NCBI RefSeq assembly: GCF_019931675.1
Contig: NZ_CP082922.1
Coordinates: forward strand, 2,061,001-2,125,000
Reading direction: 5' to 3'
DNA: 64,000 bases
From: Nocardioides rotundus
GTDB lineage: Bacteria > Actinomycetota > Actinomycetes > Propionibacteriales > Nocardioidaceae
Part shown: piece by piece, positions 56,039 through 64,000 of the stretch
How the letters are laid out: every line of letters begins with the position of its first letter
Position numbering within the stretch: position 1 is the first letter of the stretch
Translations under genes and position numbers: made by a program
Notes under the pieces: generated by a model
Told to the model about the DNA's origin: nothing
Databases searched by the model: none
The model's input: the letters and a program-made list of their open reading frames with translations, nothing else

Positions 56039-57166
56039 GTGCCGGACACCATCGACCTGCAGGGGCGCCACGTCGTCTTCCTCAGCTGGCGGGACACGGC
56101 CAACCCCGAGGGTGGCGGCGCGGAGCGCTACCTGGAGAAGGTCGCCGCCGGCCTGGTGGCGCGCGGCGCGAGCGTCACCGTCTTCTCCGCGGCTCACGAT
56201 CAGGGCCCCGCCACCGAGATGCGCGACGGGATCCGGTTCGTGCGCGCCGGGTCGAAGCTGAGCGTCTACCCCCAGGGCCTGTGGCACCTGCTCACCGGCC
56301 GATTGGGGCGCCCGGACCTGGTGGTCGACGTGCAGAACGGGCTGCCCTTCCTGTCCCGCCTCGCCACGCGCGTCCCGGTCGTCGTGCTGGTGCACCACGT
56401 GCACCGTGAGCAGTGGCCGGTCGTCTACCCCGGCCTCGTGGGCCGCATCGGCTGGTGGGTGGAGAGCCGGCTGGCGCCACGGGTCTACCGGCGCTCGCCG
56501 TACGTCGCCGTCTCCGAGGCCACCCGCGACGAGCTCGTCGGTCTCGGCGTGGCCCGGGAGCGGATCAGCGTCGTGCACAACGGCACCGACGCCTGGCACG
56601 GCGACTCGCCCAAGGCGGCCACGCCGACGGTCTCGGTGGTCGGCCGGCTGGTCCCGCACAAGCGGGTCGAGCACGCCGTCGACGCCGCCGGGGCGTTGCG
56701 CGCCGAGTTCCCGGAGCTGATGCTGCACATCGTCGGCGACGGCTGGTGGCGGGAGAACCTCGTCGAGTACGTCGAGGAGCGGGGACTGACCGACCTGGTG
56801 CGGTTCGAGGGGCACGTCGACGAGCCGCGCAAACACGAGCTGGACGCCGCCTCGTGGGTGCTCGCACTGCCGTCGTTGAAGGAGGGATGGGGCCTGGTCG
56901 TGGGCGAGGCCGGGATGCACGGCACGCCCACGGTCGCCTACCGCGGGGCGGGGGGCACGCGGGAGTCGGTCGACGACGGCGTCTCGGGCCTGCTGGTCGA
57001 CGATCAGGAGGAGTTCACCGCCGCGCTGGGGCGACTGCTGCGCGACCGGCCACTGCGCGAGCGGCTGGGCGAGGGAGCGCGGCGGATGAGTCGCCGCTTC
57101 TCCTGGGACCGCACCCAGGAAGGGTTCGCGGCGGTGGTGACCCGGGCGCTCGACCGGACCGGCTGA
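56039..57166 (+). CDS. GT4 family glycosyltransferase
   Basis: A 375-residue cytoplasmic glycosyltransferase with the GT-B fold: HVVFLSWRDTANPEGGGAERYLEKVAAG at the acceptor side, SVVHNGTDAW and VSVVGRLVPHKRVEHAVDA at the domain junction, and the donor-binding KEGWGLVVGEAGMHGTPTVAY with the E-x7-E pair. It corresponds to Rv0225 of mycobacteria; the sugar is unknown. TACGGT (56027-56032) ends 7 bases before the GTG at 56039, so this codon of two adjacent GTGs is preferred and the message is probably leaderless. It is divergent from the methyltransferase gene. Confidence 0.88.
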   Translation: MPDTIDLQGRHVVFLSWRDTANPEGGGAERYLEKVAAGLVARGASVTVFSAAHDQGPATEMRDGIRFVRAGSKLSVYPQGLWHLLTGRLGRPDLVVDVQNGLPFLSRLATRVPVVVLVHHVHREQWPVVYPGLVGRIGWWVESRLAPRVYRRSPYVAVSEATRDELVGLGVARERISVVHNGTDAWHGDSPKAATPTVSVVGRLVPHKRVEHAVDAAGALRAEFPELMLHIVGDGWWRENLVEYVEERGLTDLVRFEGHVDEPRKHELDAASWVLALPSLKEGWGLVVGEAGMHGTPTVAYRGAGGTRESVDDGVSGLLVDDQEEFTAALGRLLRDRPLRERLGEGARRMSRRFSWDRTQEGFAAVVTRALDRTG

Positions 57167-57186
57167 GAGCCTCGGGAGGCTGGCGG

Positions 57187-57339
57187 TCAGCTGCCGTAGT
57201 CGATCGCGGGGTTCTCCGCGTTCACCGGGTTCTGCTCGGGGGCCGAGGTCTGCGACGACACGACCCCGACCAAGGTGGCTCCCGCCAACGCTGCTCCGAC
57301 GACGGCGCTGATCACGGCGCCAAGCACGCTCGAACCCAT
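57187..57339 (-). CDS. DUF2613 small membrane/secreted protein
   Basis: A 50-residue protein: MGSSVLGAVISAVVGAALAG, continuing hydrophobic to VVSSQTSAP, then EQNPVNAENPAIDYGS. One N-terminal helix and the short NPVN...YGS tail are the pattern of DUF2613. In mycobacteria the family member Rv0236A lies beside aftD (Rv0236c), and here too it is in the aftD locus. Function is unknown. The ATG at 57339 is chosen by family length; GGAGGG lies about 12 bases upstream, rather far. Confidence 0.75.
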   Translation of the reverse strand: MGSSVLGAVISAVVGAALAGATLVGVVSSQTSAPEQNPVNAENPAIDYGS

Positions 57340-57429
57340 GGTGTTCCCATTCCCTCCGGTTGCGATCCGCGGCGATATTACCAGCGAGTTCACCGAACGG
57401 CGGACTTCTGGCGACGCGGGTGTGCCAGG

Positions 57430-59088
57430 TCACTCGCGTCGGCGTCGTCGGAGCATGAGTGCGAGCGGGACGAGCAGCCACCCGCCCCAGGCCCCGGCCA
57501 TCGCCACCCACCACGACCGGGATGCCTCGAGGTGCCGTACGTCGGGGATCTCCTGCACCGAGACGGCACCGAACCGCCGCGTCGCTCCGGGAAGTGCGGG
57601 CGCCTCTCCACCGGCATCCTCGTCGGTGACGACCACGCCGACCCCCTCAGCCGCGAGCGCGGCAGCGAGATCCTCGCCCGTCTCACCGGTCAGGGCGGCG
57701 TCCAGCCGGCGCGCCCGCGGGTCCTCCCCCGGAAGCCGGTCACCGGCGACGTACAGCTCGTCGCTGGCCACGAAGTCCGGCCGCAGGTACCGCCCCAGCG
57801 GGTCGAGGACCTTGCGCCCGCCGTTCCACCCCGGCGCGCGGTAGCTGGTGAACGGGAGCACCAGGACGTCGCGGCCGTCGGCGTCGGCCACGGCCTTGCG
57901 CACCTCTCGCCACGAATCCGGGTAGTCGACGGCCCGCAACCGGCCCAGCCCGCCCCAGGCGGCGTCCGGCAGGGTCGCCAGCACCCCCAGGCAGGCGACC
58001 GCGGCGAGGAGCGGCCGCAGCTGCGGGTCGCGCACGCGCACAAGGAGTACGGCGACCCCGCGGGCCGCCAGCACGACCACGAGCGGCAGGCACAGCCCCA
58101 GCAGCCGGCTGCCGTCGCGCAGCAGTCCCCCGCCGGGCACCTGCGCGGCCAGCCAGCCCAGCGCTCCGGGGAGCCATCCCGAGACCAGGGCCAGCGCCCA
58201 GCCCACCAAGGCCGCGAGCAGCGGCCCGCGCCGACCGGCCGGGCCGGGATCGGCCCACCAGGCGCGGGCTCCGGCCACCGCGAGGACCGCCACGAGCGCC
58301 AGTGCCACCAGGCCGAGCAGCGACTCGCGGGAGGCCGGCACCACCTCGCGGTTCCACACCCCGCCGAGCCCGAGCACGGTCAGCGGCAGCGGGAGGGAGC
58401 CCTCGGCCCGGGCGGCGAAGGCCTCCGCGGCCGCCGCCGACGAGGTGGCCGATGCCCGGTGCAGCAGCCCGGCGACCACCCAGGGCGCGTTCGCGGCGGC
58501 GAGGAGCCCGACCAGGCCCAGGCTCGCCCGGCCCCGCCGGAGCCCGGCGGCGAGCACGGCGACCGCCGTCATCAGGCCGGCGCCCGCGCTGAGGCTGCCG
58601 AGCAGCACCAGCACCGGCAGCCCCCTGGGGATCCTCGCCTCGGCTCCGGCCCTGCGGGCGAGCAGCAGGACCCACGGCAGGACGCCGACCGCGAGGAGCA
58701 TCGTCCAGTGCCCGAGCCACAACCGCTCCACGACGTAGGGGTTCCAGATGGCCAGGGTCGCGGCCGGCACCATCGCCGTACGGCCCAGCGGCAGGACCAG
58801 CCGGGCACAACCCGTCCCCACCGAGACCAGCGAGCCCAGCAGGACGAGCTTCTGCAGCAGCGCCCCCGGGACCACCTCGTCCAGCACCGCGACCACGGCG
58901 TCGGACGGCACGGCGCGCGGGAGTGCCGTACCCGTCCCGAGGAAGTCCGGGCGCAGCGCGAGATCGGGCACCCACACCATGTCGTAGGCGAGGACGTAGC
59001 CGGGCCCCAGCGCCGGGCCCAGCAACAGCAGCGCCAGCAGCAACGACCAGCCGGCGGCGAACAGGAGGCCTCCCCGGTCGCTAGCCAC
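57430..59088 (-). CDS. Polytopic membrane protein of the envelope locus (Rv0226c-like)
   Basis: A 552-residue protein with about 11-12 hydrophobic segments to residue 400, a soluble stretch of about 130 residues (DSWREVRKAVADADGRDVLVLPF, GVGVVVTDEDAGGEAPALPG) and a final helix with an Arg-rich end. An acidic site follows the first helix (GYVLAYDMVWVPDLALRPDF), again as in GT-C transferases. Place and layout match Rv0226c of mycobacteria, whose function is unproven. The GTG at 59088 is chosen because GAGGAGG lies 4 bases upstream; the ATG 24 bases earlier has none. It is divergent from the flippase gene. Confidence 0.72.
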   Translation of the reverse strand: MASDRGGLLFAAGWSLLLALLLLGPALGPGYVLAYDMVWVPDLALRPDFLGTGTALPRAVPSDAVVAVLDEVVPGALLQKLVLLGSLVSVGTGCARLVLPLGRTAMVPAATLAIWNPYVVERLWLGHWTMLLAVGVLPWVLLLARRAGAEARIPRGLPVLVLLGSLSAGAGLMTAVAVLAAGLRRGRASLGLVGLLAAANAPWVVAGLLHRASATSSAAAAEAFAARAEGSLPLPLTVLGLGGVWNREVVPASRESLLGLVALALVAVLAVAGARAWWADPGPAGRRGPLLAALVGWALALVSGWLPGALGWLAAQVPGGGLLRDGSRLLGLCLPLVVVLAARGVAVLLVRVRDPQLRPLLAAVACLGVLATLPDAAWGGLGRLRAVDYPDSWREVRKAVADADGRDVLVLPFTSYRAPGWNGGRKVLDPLGRYLRPDFVASDELYVAGDRLPGEDPRARRLDAALTGETGEDLAAALAAEGVGVVVTDEDAGGEAPALPGATRRFGAVSVQEIPDVRHLEASRSWWVAMAGAWGGWLLVPLALMLRRRRRE

Positions 59089-59159
59089 GCGGCCTCCTCG
59101 TCTGGTCTCCACCCGCGTCGGTGACCCTAACCCGATGGCCGGGCCCCTAGGCTCGGCCC

Positions 59160-60434
59160 GTGCCGAAGTCGACGGGTGAGGGTCTGCGCAGCGGCGGCGG
59201 CATCGCGCTGGCGATGGGCGTCATGAACGTCGCGGCCTACGGCTTCACCATGATCGCGGCCCGCCTCCTCGGGCCGAGCGACTACGGCGCGTTCGCCGCG
59301 CTGATGAACCTGCTGCTGGTGGTCAACGTGGTCTCGCTGGCGATGCAGACCACCGCCGCTCGGCGCGTCTCCCACGACCCCGACCATGTCGCCCAGATCG
59401 AGCGGACGGTGCTGCGGGTGACCTACCTGGCCGCGGCGGCACTGGGCGTGGTGCTGCTGCTCCTCGCACCGGTCGTCGAGCGGGTGCTGCGGCTGGAGCA
59501 CCTGGGCGGCGCGGTCGCGCTGGCGGTGGCCGCCGTTCCCCTCACCGTCATGGGGGGCCAGGCCGGCGTCCTCCAGGGCGAGCGGCGGTGGGCTCCGCTG
59601 GCCTGGGTCTACGCCAGTGCCGGGGTTCCGCGACTGCTGGTCGGGACAGCCCTGCTGCTGTGGCGCCCCTCCGAGACCGTCGCCATGGCCGGGGTCGCGC
59701 TGGCCTGCTTCGCCCCGGTCGCGGTGGGCAGCTGGGCGCTGCGCGGGACCCGGATCACCGGGCCGGTCGCGGCTCGGCACGCCGGGCGGCGGCTCGCCCT
59801 CGAGGGGCTGCACAACTCCCAGGCACTCTTCGCGTTCTTCATGCTGAGCAACGTCGACATCGTGCTGGCGCGGCGGGTCCTCGACGCTCACGATGCAGGG
59901 CTCTACGCCGCCGGCGTGATCGTGGCGAAGGCGGTGCTCTTCCTCCCCCAGTTCGTCGTCGTGGTCACCTTCCCCGCGCTTGCGACACCCGCCGAGCGCA
60001 GACGGGTGCTGCTGCGCAGCCTGGCCGCCGTCTCCGGGCTGGGGCTGGTCGCCGTCGCCGCGACGTACCTGCTGAGCGGCCTCGCCCTCGCCTTCGTCGG
60101 AGGGCGCGCGTTCGCCGACGTCCAGGGCGACCTGTGGCTCTTCGCCCTCATCGGCGGCACCCTGGCGGTGATCCAGGTGCTCGTCTACTCGGTGCTCGCC
60201 CGGCGCGGGCGCCGGTCGGTCGTGCTCGTCTGGGTGGCCTTGGTCGTTCTGGGCGTTCTCGGGCTCGGAGTCGACAGCGTCGCCGCGCTGGCCTGGCTGG
60301 TGCTGGCGGTGGACCTGGTCCTGGCGGTCGCTCTCACCGCGGTCAGCCTGGTCGTGACCAGCCGGACCGAGCCTACGCCCGAGGAGGAGCCGCAGGTGCC
60401 CGGTGTGCCGGCCGCCGACCCCTGGGAGGGTTGA
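59160..60434 (+). CDS. Polysaccharide/oligosaccharide flippase (MATE/Wzx superfamily)
   Basis: A 424-residue membrane protein with about 12-14 helices. ALAMGVMNVAAYGFTMIAARLLGPSDYGAFAALMNLL is the characteristic first helix pair of lipopolysaccharide/teichoic-type flippases, and LSNVDIVLARRVLDAHDAGLYAAGVIVAKAVLFLPQ the mirrored stretch in the second half. It probably turns a lipid-linked sugar made by the neighbouring glycosyltransferases to the outer face. TAGGCT (59148-59153) ends 7 bases before the GTG start, so the mRNA is probably leaderless. A 101-codon gene follows after 3 bases. Confidence 0.85.
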   Translation: MPKSTGEGLRSGGGIALAMGVMNVAAYGFTMIAARLLGPSDYGAFAALMNLLLVVNVVSLAMQTTAARRVSHDPDHVAQIERTVLRVTYLAAAALGVVLLLLAPVVERVLRLEHLGGAVALAVAAVPLTVMGGQAGVLQGERRWAPLAWVYASAGVPRLLVGTALLLWRPSETVAMAGVALACFAPVAVGSWALRGTRITGPVAARHAGRRLALEGLHNSQALFAFFMLSNVDIVLARRVLDAHDAGLYAAGVIVAKAVLFLPQFVVVVTFPALATPAERRRVLLRSLAAVSGLGLVAVAATYLLSGLALAFVGGRAFADVQGDLWLFALIGGTLAVIQVLVYSVLARRGRRSVVLVWVALVVLGVLGLGVDSVAALAWLVLAVDLVLAVALTAVSLVVTSRTEPTPEEEPQVPGVPAADPWEG

Positions 60435-60437
60435 GCC

Positions 60438-60743
60438 GTGACCGACCTGCCCGAGATCGTCTGCATCTGCGGCTCCATGCGCTTCGCCGAGGAGATGCGT
60501 ACGGCGAACCGCGAGCTGACCTTCGCCGGCGCCATCGTCCTCGCGCCGGGCGACCCCGACCCGTCCCAGACGGTGACGCCGGAGCAGAAGGCAGCGCTGG
60601 ACGACCTCCATCGACGCAAGATCGACCTGGCCGACCGGGTTCTCGTGGTGAACCCGGGTGGGTACGTCGGCGAGTCCACCGGTCGGGAGATCGACTACGC
60701 CCGCTCCACGGGCACGCCGGTGTCGTTCACCCACCCCGCCTGA
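60438..60743 (+). CDS. Nucleoside 2-deoxyribosyltransferase-like small protein
   Basis: A 101-residue protein: EIVCICGSMRFAEEMRTANREL, VLAPGDPDP, LDDLHRRKIDLADRVLVVNPGGYVGESTGREIDYARSTGTPV. The G-S-x-R/F start, the D-L-A-D-x-V-x-V-x-N strand and G-x-S-x-x-R-E-I-D-Y helix are those of the nucleoside deoxyribosyltransferase-like fold, including short phage-type members that bind or cleave nucleotides. The catalytic role here is uncertain. The GTG start lies 3 bases after the flippase stop, so it is in that operon, although its function seems unrelated. It converges on polA. Confidence 0.75.
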   Translation: MTDLPEIVCICGSMRFAEEMRTANRELTFAGAIVLAPGDPDPSQTVTPEQKAALDDLHRRKIDLADRVLVVNPGGYVGESTGREIDYARSTGTPVSFTHPA

Positions 60744-60792
60744 CCGGCAGGGCGTGCGGCCCCGGCGCCGCGCGCGAACGCCGGGCTGGCCG

Positions 60793-63504
60793 TCAGTGCG
60801 CGGCCTCGTGCCACGACCGCCCGGTGCCGACCGAGACGTCCAGCGGGACGGTGAGCTCGGCGGCGTTGCCCATCTGCTCGCGCACCAAGGCGTCCAGCGC
60901 GTCCTTCTCCCCCGGCGCGACCTCGAAGACGAGCTCGTCGTGCACCTGGAGCAGCACCCGCGACGACAGCCCCTCGAGGCGCAGCGCGGCGTCGACGTGC
61001 AGCATCGCGACCTTCACCAGGTCCGCGGCCGAGCCCTGGATCGGCGCGTTGAGAGCCATCCGCTCGGCCATCTCGCGGCGCTGCCGGTTGTCGCTGGTCA
61101 GGTCCGGGAGGTAGCGGCGCCGGCCGAGCACGGTCTCGGTGAAGCCACTGCGGCGGGCCTCGTCGACCACACCGCGCAGATAGTCCCGCACCCCGCCGAA
61201 GGTCTCGAAGTACTCATCCATCAGGGCCCGGGCCTCGCCGGTGTCGATCCGCAGCTGCTGGGACAGGCCGAACGCGGAGAGGCCGTAGGCCAGGCCGTAG
61301 TTCATCGCCTTGATCTTGGCCCGCATCTCCCCGGTGACCGCGGAGGGCTCGACGTCGAAGACCCGCGCCGCGGTCTCGGAGTGGAAGTCGCGAGCCGAGC
61401 GGAACGCCTGGGTGAGCCCGTCGTCCTCGGAGAGGTGGGCCATGATCCGCATCTCGATCTGGCTGTAGTCGGCGGTCATGAGCGACTCATAGCCCTCGCC
61501 CACGACGAACGCCTCGCGGATCCGTCGCCCCTCCTCGGTGCGGATGGGGATGTTCTGCAGGTTGGGGTCGGTGCTGGAGAGCCGGCCGGTGGCCGCGATC
61601 AGCTGGTTGAAGGTGGTGTGGATCCGCCCGTCGGGCTGCACCGTCTTGAGCAGGCCCTCGATGGTCTGCCGCAGCCGGATCACGTCGCGGTGGCGCAGCA
61701 GGTGCTGCAGGAACGGGTGCTCGGTCTTCTCATACAGCCCCGCGAGGGCGTCGGCGTCGGTGGTCCAGCCGGTCTTGGTGCGCTTGGTCTTGGGCATGCC
61801 GAGCTCGTCGAAGAGCACCACCTGCAGCTGCTTGGGCGAGCCGAGGTTGATCTCCTTGCCGATGACGGCGTAGGCGTCCTCGGCCGCCTGCCGGACCTGC
61901 TCACCGAAGTGCGACTCCAGGGACTCCAGGTGGTCGGTGTCCACGGCGATGCCGGTCTGCTCCATGCGCACCAGCAGGTGCACCAGCGGCAGCTCGACGT
62001 CGCGCAGCAGCGCCTCCCCGCCGCGCTCGGCGACCTGGCCGTCGAGCGCCTCGCCGAGGTCGAGGACGGCCCGGGCGTGCAGCATCGCGGTCTGGGCGGC
62101 GGAGTCGTCCACCTCGTCCAGCGCGAGCTGCCCCTGGTCGGGGTCGGACTCACCGCTGCGCAGCTCCCGCTTGAGGTAGCGCAGCGTGAGATCGGCCAGG
62201 TCGTAGGTGCGCTGGTCGGGCTGGACCAGGTAGGCGGCCAGCGCGGTGTCGTTGATCAGGCCCTGCACCGGCCAGCCCTGCGCCTCCAACGCGAGCAGCG
62301 GCCCGTTGGCGTCGTGCATCACCTTGGGCGCCTCCGGGTCGGCCAGCCAGGCGGCCACGGCGGAGTCGTCCTCCGGCGTGAGCTCGGTGGTCTCGATCGC
62401 GGCCGCGTCGCCCTCGGCGGTGGCCAGGGCGACGGTGCGCACCGACCCCGTCCCGGCTCGCCAGGAGCCGAGTACGGCGACGCCGGTCAGCACGCCCGAC
62501 CCGGGCGCGGCGTGCTCGGCCAGCCAGGCCGCAACCTGCCCGGGCTCGAGCCGGGAGCCGGTCATGGTGAAGCCGGAGTCGTCGATCTCCTCCTCCGGCT
62601 CGGGGTCGATCACCCCGGTCAGCCGGGTGCGCAGCTCCCCGCGGAACTCCAGCTCGTCGAGCAGCGCCAGGCCGGCGCTGCGGTCCCACGGCTGCCGGGC
62701 CAGGTCGTCGGGGCCCACCGGCAGGTCGAGTTCGCGGACCAGCTCGTTGAGCCGGCGGTTGCGCATCACGTCGCCCAGGTGGGCGCGCAGCGCCTCGCCC
62801 TTCTTCCCGCCGATCTCGTCGGCGCGGGCGATCACGTTGTCCAGCCCGTCGAACTGGTTGATCCACTTCGCCGCGAAGCCCTGGCCCACCCCGGGGACGC
62901 CGGGCAGGTTGTCGGAGGTCTCGCCGACGAGGGCGGCGAGCTCGGGATAGCGCTGCGGCGGGACGCCGTACCGCTGCTCCACCGCGGCCGGTGTCATCCG
63001 CGCCAGCTCGGAGACCCCGCGCATGGGGTAGAGCACCGTGGTCGTGTCCGTCACCAGCTGGAAGGAGTCGCGGTCGCCGGTGACGACCAGCACCTCCATC
63101 TCGCGGCCGGCGGCCTGGGTGGACAGTGTGGCGATGATGTCGTCGGCCTCGTAGCCCTCGGACTCCAGGTGCGGGATGCGGAGCGCGTCGAGCAGCTGCT
63201 GGATGAGCGGCAGCTGGGAGCGGAACTCGTCGGGCGTCTTGTTGCGGCCGGCCTTGTAGTCGGCGTACTCCTCCAGGCGGAAGGTCTGGCGCGACTTGTC
63301 GAAGGCGACGGCGACATGGGTCGGCTGCTCGTCGCGCAGCACGTTGACCAACATCGAGGTGAAGCCGTAGACGGCGTTGGTGTGCTGGCCGGTCGCGGTG
63401 GTGAAGTTCTCCACCGGGAGGGCGAAGAAGGCGCGGTAGGCCAGGGAGTGGCCGTCGAGCAGCATCAGGCGGGGCGTCACGGTCTCGGCACTCTTCTCGG
63501 GCAC
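60793..63504 (-). CDS. polA: DNA polymerase I
   Basis: A 903-residue repair and Okazaki-fragment polymerase. The 5' nuclease domain occupies about 1-310 (LMLLDGHSLAYRAFFAL, GYEADDIIATLS, VVTGDRDSFQLV, LVGETSDNLPGVPG). A 3' exonuclease-like domain (about 330-510) lacks a clear proofreading DxE motif, as in other actinobacterial enzymes. The polymerase domain shows motif A (LMTADYSQIEMRIMAHLS), motif B (RAKIKAMNYGLAYG) and motif C (LLQVHDELVFE). The GTG start at 63504 is supported by TAGAGT ending 8 bases upstream (leaderless). It is divergent from a thioesterase gene, as in other actinobacteria. Confidence 0.96.
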   Translation of the reverse strand: MPEKSAETVTPRLMLLDGHSLAYRAFFALPVENFTTATGQHTNAVYGFTSMLVNVLRDEQPTHVAVAFDKSRQTFRLEEYADYKAGRNKTPDEFRSQLPLIQQLLDALRIPHLESEGYEADDIIATLSTQAAGREMEVLVVTGDRDSFQLVTDTTTVLYPMRGVSELARMTPAAVEQRYGVPPQRYPELAALVGETSDNLPGVPGVGQGFAAKWINQFDGLDNVIARADEIGGKKGEALRAHLGDVMRNRRLNELVRELDLPVGPDDLARQPWDRSAGLALLDELEFRGELRTRLTGVIDPEPEEEIDDSGFTMTGSRLEPGQVAAWLAEHAAPGSGVLTGVAVLGSWRAGTGSVRTVALATAEGDAAAIETTELTPEDDSAVAAWLADPEAPKVMHDANGPLLALEAQGWPVQGLINDTALAAYLVQPDQRTYDLADLTLRYLKRELRSGESDPDQGQLALDEVDDSAAQTAMLHARAVLDLGEALDGQVAERGGEALLRDVELPLVHLLVRMEQTGIAVDTDHLESLESHFGEQVRQAAEDAYAVIGKEINLGSPKQLQVVLFDELGMPKTKRTKTGWTTDADALAGLYEKTEHPFLQHLLRHRDVIRLRQTIEGLLKTVQPDGRIHTTFNQLIAATGRLSSTDPNLQNIPIRTEEGRRIREAFVVGEGYESLMTADYSQIEMRIMAHLSEDDGLTQAFRSARDFHSETAARVFDVEPSAVTGEMRAKIKAMNYGLAYGLSAFGLSQQLRIDTGEARALMDEYFETFGGVRDYLRGVVDEARRSGFTETVLGRRRYLPDLTSDNRQRREMAERMALNAPIQGSAADLVKVAMLHVDAALRLEGLSSRVLLQVHDELVFEVAPGEKDALDALVREQMGNAAELTVPLDVSVGTGRSWHEAAH

Positions 63505-63559
63505 GCCCGCGACTCTATCCGCCGCCACGGACAGCCGACGCCTGGGCGACAATGACGCC

Positions 63560-64000
63560 ATGAGCACCCCTGAGAACACCGCTCCCCCGACCCTGGAGGA
63601 GTTCCTGGCGCTGGCCCCGGAGGGCAACGGCGCCCTCAACGACAAGATGGGCGTGGAGGTCACCGAGTTCTCCCCCGAGCGGATGGTGGCGACCATGCCG
63701 GTCGAGGGCAACACCCAGCCCTACGGGCTGCTCCACGGCGGCGCGTCCGTGGTGCTCGCCGAGACGCTGGGCTCGCTGGGGTCCGCGCTGCACGCCTACC
63801 CCGACCGGATCGCCGTGGGGGTGGACATCAACGCCACCCATCACCGCGCCGCGACGTCGGGCACCGTCACCGGGGTCGCCACCCCGCTGCACCTGGGTCG
63901 CTCGATGGCGGCCTGGCAGATCGAGATCACCGACGACCAGGGCCGCCGGGTGTGCACCTCCCGGATCACGTGCGCGCTCATCCCCGCGCAGCGGGATTGA
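63560..64000 (+). CDS. PaaI/hotdog-fold thioesterase
   Basis: A 146-residue hotdog-fold thioesterase, complete with its stop at the window edge. VTEFSPERMVATMPVEGNTQPYGLLHGGASVVLAETLGSLGS contains the family's LHGG loop and helix, followed by GVDINATHHRAATSGTVTGVA. It hydrolyses acyl-CoA esters (aromatic or menaquinone-pathway substrates are known in the family); the actual substrate is unknown. GACAAT (63548-63553) ends 7 bases before the ATG, in the leaderless position. It is divergent from polA. Confidence 0.88.
   Translation: MSTPENTAPPTLEEFLALAPEGNGALNDKMGVEVTEFSPERMVATMPVEGNTQPYGLLHGGASVVLAETLGSLGSALHAYPDRIAVGVDINATHHRAATSGTVTGVATPLHLGRSMAAWQIEITDDQGRRVCTSRITCALIPAQRD

Noticed and set aside
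60658..63555. A 965-codon plus-strand open frame
   Set aside because: It is antisense to polA, which has all its motifs; the translated product is low-complexity Gly/Val/His/Leu-rich.
1..64000. tRNA or rRNA genes, CRISPR arrays, transposases, integrases, attachment sites
   Set aside because: Intergenic spaces were read on both strands and none of these was recognised; the genes are nearly all core actinobacterial functions.

Overview
This window is 64 kb of very GC-rich chromosomal DNA with dense, short-spaced genes, many GTG starts and 4-bp ATGA/GTGA overlaps. The gene content is that of an actinobacterium: SepH, DUF3710, DUF4193, DUF3093, DUF4235 and DUF2613 proteins, a ferrochelatase with an iron-sulfur cysteine cluster, a primary sigma factor with a Lys/Ala-rich head, a group 2 SigB, and an LprG/P55 pair. 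Protein style and the DUF7455-parE-parC neighbourhood suggest Nocardioides or a close relative, but the genus is inferred. I see no tRNA, rRNA, CRISPR array, insertion sequence or prophage. The region is almost entirely core chromosome, with one small accessory-looking patch at about 27.3-29.4 kb.

Layout. 0-10 kb is a housekeeping block that resembles the dut-sigA-sigB neighbourhood of mycobacteria: DUF3159, OB-fold, DUF3710, dut, DUF3093, DUF4235, DUF4193, a class F sortase with a large surface protein, an inositol-phosphatase family enzyme, hemH, an MFS carrier, a TRIC-type channel and sepH. 10-16 kb holds a rhodanese-type sulfurtransferase broken by a one-base frameshift, thymidine kinase, an alkaline-phosphatase-superfamily protein, DUF5998 and a GNAT/acyl-CoA synthetase fusion of the Pat type. 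16-25 kb carries the two subunits of a second type IIA topoisomerase (parC, parE), separated by lprG-p55, an esterase, a carbonic anhydrase and two small membrane proteins. 25-29 kb holds DUF7455, DUF456, an EamA carrier and an unrecognised secreted protein/lipoprotein pair. 29-41 kb carries sigA, a HhH-GPD repair protein, a universal stress protein, a glutamate-cysteine ligase, DUF4192, dinB, a prolyl-oligopeptidase family protease and sigB. 40-46 kb holds a GH3 lipoprotein, coaE, rpsA, a kinase and a GDSL lipoprotein.

47-60.5 kb is a cell-envelope locus: DUF3068, two GT-C-like membrane proteins, an acyltransferase, a 1382-residue AftD-type arabinofuranosyltransferase, a methyltransferase, a GT4 glycosyltransferase, DUF2613 and a flippase. 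This set corresponds to the mycobacterial Rv0224c-Rv0228/Rv0236A/Rv0236c genes. The window ends with polA and a complete hotdog thioesterase.

The main non-coding signals are these. A -10-like hexamer (TANNNT or a nearby variant) lies 7-8 bases before the start codon of many genes, as expected for leaderless mRNAs. SigR/SigH-type GGGAAC/T...GTTG promoters precede sigB and the DUF7455 gene. Four TCCACAG motifs spaced 21, 21 and 20 bp lie upstream of the protease gene. A pair of related ~99-nt intergenic elements (22.5 kb minus, 42.7 kb plus) aligns without gaps and is explained by no gene. parE has no convincing canonical start: the best ribosome site points to an ATC codon.
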